Positions 60,678 to 64,000 of a stretch of DNA of 64,000 nt are shown one piece after another. Every line of letters begins with the position of its first letter. Position 1 is the first letter of the stretch. Below the pieces are notes generated by a model. It worked only from the letters and a program-made list of their open reading frames with translations. It was not told where the DNA came from and searched no databases. The stretch is from Streptomyces brasiliensis. GTDB lineage: Bacteria; Actinomycetota; Actinomycetes; Streptomycetales; Streptomycetaceae. Location of the stretch: positions 1 to 64,000 of the forward strand of contig NZ_BMQA01000033.1 of NCBI RefSeq assembly GCF_014647875.1, read 5' to 3'. Position numbers and translations under genes: made by a program.

Positions 60678-62870
60678 GTGGCCGGCGACAAGCAAGCGGA
60701 GACGACGGTGCCCGCCGAGGCACGGGAGAAGCACGCGCTGCTCGCTGAGCAGATCGAGGAGCACCGCTTCCGGTACTACGTGAACGACGCTCCCGTCATC
60801 AGCGACGCGGAGTTCGACAAGCTCCTGCGCGACCTGGAGGCGCTGGAGGACGAGTATCCCGAGCTGCGTACCCCGGACTCGCCGACCCAGAAGGTCGCGG
60901 GGGCGTACGAGACGGAGTTCACGTCCGTCCAGCACCGCGAGCGCATGCTCTCCCTCGACAACACCTTCAACGACGACGACCTGGCCGCCTGGGCCGACCG
61001 CGTCCACCGGGAACTGGGCGACCAGGACTACCACTTCCTGTGCGAGCTCAAGGTCGACGGCCTCGCGGTCAACCTCACCTACGAGAACGGTCGCCTCACG
61101 CGCGCGGCGACCCGCGGCGACGGCCGCACCGGCGAGGACATCACGCCCAACGTCCGTACGATCGCCGAGATCCCGGACCGGCTGAACGGCGACCGCGTCC
61201 CCGACCTCGTGGAGATCCGCGGCGAGGTCTACTTCCCGATGGAGAAGTTCGCCGAGCTCAACGAGCGCCTGGTCACGGCCGGCGACAAGCCCTTCGCCAA
61301 CCCCCGCAACGCGGCGGCCGGTTCGCTGCGCCAGAAGGATCCGCGCGTCACCGCGACCCGCCCCCTGCACATGGTCGTGCACGGCATCGGCGCCCTGCGC
61401 GGCTACGAGGGACTCACCCGTCTGTCCGGGGCCTACGACCTGCTCAAGTCGTGGGGCCTGCCCACCTCCCCGCACAACAAGGTGGTCGACGACCTCGACG
61501 GCGTGCGGGAGTTCATCGCGTACTACGGCGAGAACCGCCACTCCGTGGAGCACGAGATCGACGGAGTCGTGGTCAAGCTCGACGAGATCCCGCTCCAGGG
61601 ACGGCTCGGCTCGACCTCCCGCGCCCCGCGCTGGGCGATCGCGTACAAGTACGCGCCGGAGGAGGTCAACACGAAGCTCATCAACATCCGTGTGGGCGTG
61701 GGCCGTACGGGCCGGGTCACGCCGTACGCGCAGGTCGAGCCGGTCACCGTCGCGGGCTCCGAGGTCGAGTTCGCCACCCTGCACAACCAGGACGTCGTCA
61801 AGGCCAAGGGCGTCCTCATCGGCGACACCGTGGTGCTGCGCAAGGCCGGTGACGTCATCCCGGAGATCCTCGGCCCCGTCGTCGATCTGCGCGACGGCAG
61901 CGAGCACGCGTTCGTGATGCCGTCCGAGTGCCCCGAGTGCGGTACGCCGCTGCGCCCGATGAAGGAGGGCGACGTCGACCTGCGCTGCCCCAACGCGCGT
62001 GCGTGCCCGGCCCAGTTGCGTGAGCGGCTGTTCTATCTGGCGGGCCGCAAGGCGCTGGACATCGAGCAATTCGGGTACGTGGCCGCCGCCGCCCTGACCA
62101 AGCCGCTCGAGCCCGCCGAGCCGCCCCTGAAGGACGAGGGCGACCTGTTCGACCTCACCATCGAGCGGCTGCTGCCCATCAAGGCGTACGTCCTCGACCA
62201 GGACAGCGGCCTGCCCAAGCGCGACCCGAAGACCGGCGAGGAGAAGGTCGCGCTGGTCTTCGCCAACCAGGAGGGCGGGCCGAAGAAGAACGCGCTGGCC
62301 ATGCTGGAGAACATCGCGGCGGCCACGGAGCGCCCGCTTGCCCGTGTCCTCACCGGCCTGTCGATCCGTCACGTCGGACCCGTCGCGGCCGAGGCGCTGG
62401 CGCGCGAGTTCCGCTCCATCGAGCGCATCGAGCAGGCCACGGAGGAGGAACTGGCGAACACCGACGGCGTCGGCCCGATCATCGCCGCCTCGCTCAAGGA
62501 GTGGTTCACCGAGGACTGGCACCGGGAGATCCTCCGCAAGTGGAAGGCCGCCGGTGTCCGCATGGAGGAGGAAGGCACCGGTGAGGAGGAAGGACCCCGT
62601 CCTCTCGAGGGCCTGACAGTCGTCGTCACCGGAACGCTGGAGAGCCACACCCGCGACGGCGCCAAGGAGGCGCTGCAGAGCCGCGGAGCGAAGGTGACCG
62701 GTTCGGTGTCGAAGAAGACGTCATTCGTGGTCGTAGGGGACAATCCGGGATCGAAGTACGACAAGGCGATGCAGCTCAAGGTGCCGGTCCTGAACGAGGA
62801 CGGTTTCGCCGTCCTGTTGGAACAGGGACCCGAAGCCGCCGCCGAAGTCGCGGTCCCGACCGGGGAGTAG
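60678..62870 (+). CDS. ligA: NAD+-dependent DNA ligase
   Basis: 730 residues; seals nicks during replication and repair. Domain Ia (EQIEEHRFRYYVNDAPVIS), adenylation domain with K125 in CELKVDGLAVNLTYENG, EIRGEVYFPMEKF, NPRNAAAGSLRQKDP, EIDGVVVKLDE, OB fold, four-Cys zinc finger (CPECGTPLRP, CPNARACPAQ), HhH repeats and a C-terminal BRCT (about 650-725). GTG 60678 follows an AACGGGAGG ribosome site. Full-length and normal. Confidence 0.97.
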   Translation: MAGDKQAETTVPAEAREKHALLAEQIEEHRFRYYVNDAPVISDAEFDKLLRDLEALEDEYPELRTPDSPTQKVAGAYETEFTSVQHRERMLSLDNTFNDDDLAAWADRVHRELGDQDYHFLCELKVDGLAVNLTYENGRLTRAATRGDGRTGEDITPNVRTIAEIPDRLNGDRVPDLVEIRGEVYFPMEKFAELNERLVTAGDKPFANPRNAAAGSLRQKDPRVTATRPLHMVVHGIGALRGYEGLTRLSGAYDLLKSWGLPTSPHNKVVDDLDGVREFIAYYGENRHSVEHEIDGVVVKLDEIPLQGRLGSTSRAPRWAIAYKYAPEEVNTKLINIRVGVGRTGRVTPYAQVEPVTVAGSEVEFATLHNQDVVKAKGVLIGDTVVLRKAGDVIPEILGPVVDLRDGSEHAFVMPSECPECGTPLRPMKEGDVDLRCPNARACPAQLRERLFYLAGRKALDIEQFGYVAAAALTKPLEPAEPPLKDEGDLFDLTIERLLPIKAYVLDQDSGLPKRDPKTGEEKVALVFANQEGGPKKNALAMLENIAAATERPLARVLTGLSIRHVGPVAAEALAREFRSIERIEQATEEELANTDGVGPIIAASLKEWFTEDWHREILRKWKAAGVRMEEEGTGEEEGPRPLEGLTVVVTGTLESHTRDGAKEALQSRGAKVTGSVSKKTSFVVVGDNPGSKYDKAMQLKVPVLNEDGFAVLLEQGPEAAAEVAVPTGE

Positions 62871-63130
62871 CGGTCGAAGGCCACCCGATCGGCGCATACC
62901 AGACGCATAAGGGTGACCGGGTCGCATTCGGGTAACCGTCGCCGACCGCTGCCCCTGAAAGCCTTCTGCGGCCTACTGTTGAGATATGCGCCTGCCGTGC
63001 CCAGCTGCGGTCGGGGCATCCCCGTGCTCGTGAAGGACACGGGGAAGGGTTTTTCCAACGCGGAGCCGTTGATGGGTGTCGGGCATCGATCCGCGTGGCG
63101 TGGGCACCGCCGGCTGTGAGAGGGACGGGA
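62871..63130. other. Gap between ligA and the next membrane-protein gene
   Basis: 260 bases with no supported gene. It contains the hairpin at 63020-63044 and, before ATG 63131, the ribosome site GAGAGGGACGG. A promoter for the downstream gene is expected near 63060-63110 but not identified. Confidence 0.5.
63020..63055 (+). terminator. Probable intrinsic terminator after ligA
   Basis: CCCCGTG (63020-63026) and CACGGGG (63038-63044) form a 7-bp stem with an 11-base loop, followed five bases later by a TTTTT run near 63050-63055. It lies 150 bases past the ligA stop. Confidence 0.5.
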
Positions 63131-64000
63131 ATGGAACCGACCGAGAGCGCCGCCCCGGACTCATGGCTGCGCCTGCGCCGCAGGGCGGTCGCATGGCGGG
63201 GAAGTCTGTGGACCCCCCGGACCGCCGAGCGCACGGGCACGGGAGCCCGCGTCGTCGCACACCTCACCCCGGCGGAGCGCACGCAAGTACCGCGGGCCTT
63301 CGCCGGGAGCCCGACCCCCGCCCTGCCGGGCGCGGATCCCGAACGGCAACTGTGCTGGCCCGCGTTGCCCGCGACCGTCGTCACCGCCGCCGGACTCGCC
63401 CTCGGCGTCGGCTTCTACCGCGCGTTCGCCCACCATCACGCCCTCTTCCCGTCCGGCACGGTCGGCTGGTCGCTCGCGGTGCTCGTCGGCATCATCGTCG
63501 GCCACCTGGTCATGCTCGGCCGCGCCCGCTGGTGGGGCGGCACCGGCTCCGGCGCCGCTCTCACCCTCGCCGTACTGCTGCTGTACGGCTGGGTGCCCGC
63601 AGGGATGGTCAGCCTCACCGTCGTCGTCCTGGTCGGCATAGCCCGCCGGCACCGCTGGCGGCAGGGCGTCCTGCACGGCGCGGTGGACATCCTCGGCATC
63701 GGCGCCGGCGCGCTGCTGCTCGGCGCCTGCGGCAGCGTACCGACCGTCGAGGGTCCCTGGACCCCGGACCGGTGGACGTTCGCCACCGCCCCCGAGATCG
63801 TTCTCGCCGCCGCCGCCTACCTGGTGGTCAGCCGCGCCCTGCTCTGGTACCTGCACACCCCGCGCGGCGGCGGACTGCCCACCGTCGCCCGTACCGCCCT
63901 CGTCAGACAGGGCCTCGTCGCCGTCGCGCTGCTCGGCATCGCGCCCCTCGTCTGCGTGGTCGCCGTCGCCCAGCCGGTGCTGCTCCCGTTGTTCGCGATA
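63131..64000 (+). CDS. Multi-pass membrane protein, N-terminal part; likely RmdB-type GGDEF-EAL protein
   Basis: 290 residues are visible before the window ends in frame. A basic N-terminus is followed by about six membrane helices (TVVTAAGLALGVGFYRAF, LAVLVGIIVGHLVML, AALTLAVLLLYGWV, VSLTVVVLVGIARR, ILGIGAGALLLGAC, IVLAAAAYLVVSRALL, GLVAVALLGIAPLVCVVAV). No GGDEF or EAL motif is inside the window. In S. coelicolor the gene after ligA (SCO5495, from memory) is RmdB, a membrane-bound c-di-GMP phosphodiesterase/cyclase with this N-terminal layout. Identification rests on synteny and the helices, so it is inference. Confidence 0.65.
   Translation, partial: MEPTESAAPDSWLRLRRRAVAWRGSLWTPRTAERTGTGARVVAHLTPAERTQVPRAFAGSPTPALPGADPERQLCWPALPATVVTAAGLALGVGFYRAFAHHHALFPSGTVGWSLAVLVGIIVGHLVMLGRARWWGGTGSGAALTLAVLLLYGWVPAGMVSLTVVVLVGIARRHRWRQGVLHGAVDILGIGAGALLLGACGSVPTVEGPWTPDRWTFATAPEIVLAAAAYLVVSRALLWYLHTPRGGGLPTVARTALVRQGLVAVALLGIAPLVCVVAVAQPVLLPLFAI

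Overview
This is 64 kb of ordinary, very GC-rich actinobacterial chromosome, almost certainly Streptomyces. Evidence: third codon positions are nearly all G/C, GTG starts are common, and the gene content (GlgE/GlgP/GlgX, HisKA_3 kinase with LuxR-type regulator, RsbW-like anti-sigma kinase, two Ldt lipoproteins, Dpp operon) matches, from memory, the conserved stretch around SCO5443 to SCO5495 of S. coelicolor. There is no prophage, biosynthetic cluster, CRISPR array, rRNA or tRNA that I can see.

Layout. 1-5 kb: the maltose-1-phosphate/glycogen locus (glgE, cut by the window edge; glgP) with a decayed S8 protease gene between them. 5-7.4 kb: a DUF1990 protein and a secreted M4 metallopeptidase. 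7.8-14.9 kb: a four-gene minus-strand operon of two heterodimeric ABC exporters. 15.1-18.7 kb: a DrrA/B-like ABC transporter followed by a two-component system. 18.7-21 kb: glgX. 21-24 kb: two tandem L,D-transpeptidase lipoproteins. 24-30 kb: crotonase, RsbW-like kinase, a NodB-fold lipoprotein coupled to a beta-propeller lipoprotein, GNAT, MerR, EF-hand and a dinucleotide-binding oxidoreductase. 30-34.6 kb: GH25 lysozyme and a 1196-residue secreted phosphodiester-glycosidase/metallophosphatase. 34.9-39.5 kb: gcvT-gcvH-glyA-sdaA on the minus strand behind a tandem glycine riboswitch, a glycine/one-carbon/serine unit. 39.6-42.1 kb: P-loop protein and two SseB-type proteins. 42.7-49 kb: a five-gene peptide importer ending in a strong terminator. 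49-53.5 kb: TRIC-like channel, membrane esterase, thioesterase, PIN-toxin remnant, FabR-like TetR regulator with an operator-like dyad and two small membrane proteins. 53.9-63 kb: cysteine desulfurase and mnmA (tRNA 2-thiouridylation, split by a divergent amidase), hydrolase, DUF427, LOG, SDR, a short MetE-like protein and ligA. 63.1 kb to the end: the N-terminus of a multi-pass membrane protein, probably the RmdB-type cyclic-di-GMP enzyme.

The least ordinary signals lie outside the classical genes. One is a palindromic, MITE-like repeat whose CTAG end supplies the stop codon of a gene at both of its copies. The second is a different short Streptomyces-type palindrome that sits in frame inside a thioesterase. 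Others are the multiply broken protease, two ABC pairs with matching one-good-site/one-bad-site asymmetry, inverted TTACTAA/TTAGTAA boxes in a divergent promoter and a long dyad beside the TetR gene. I did not find a convincing novel multi-gene defence or mobile system.
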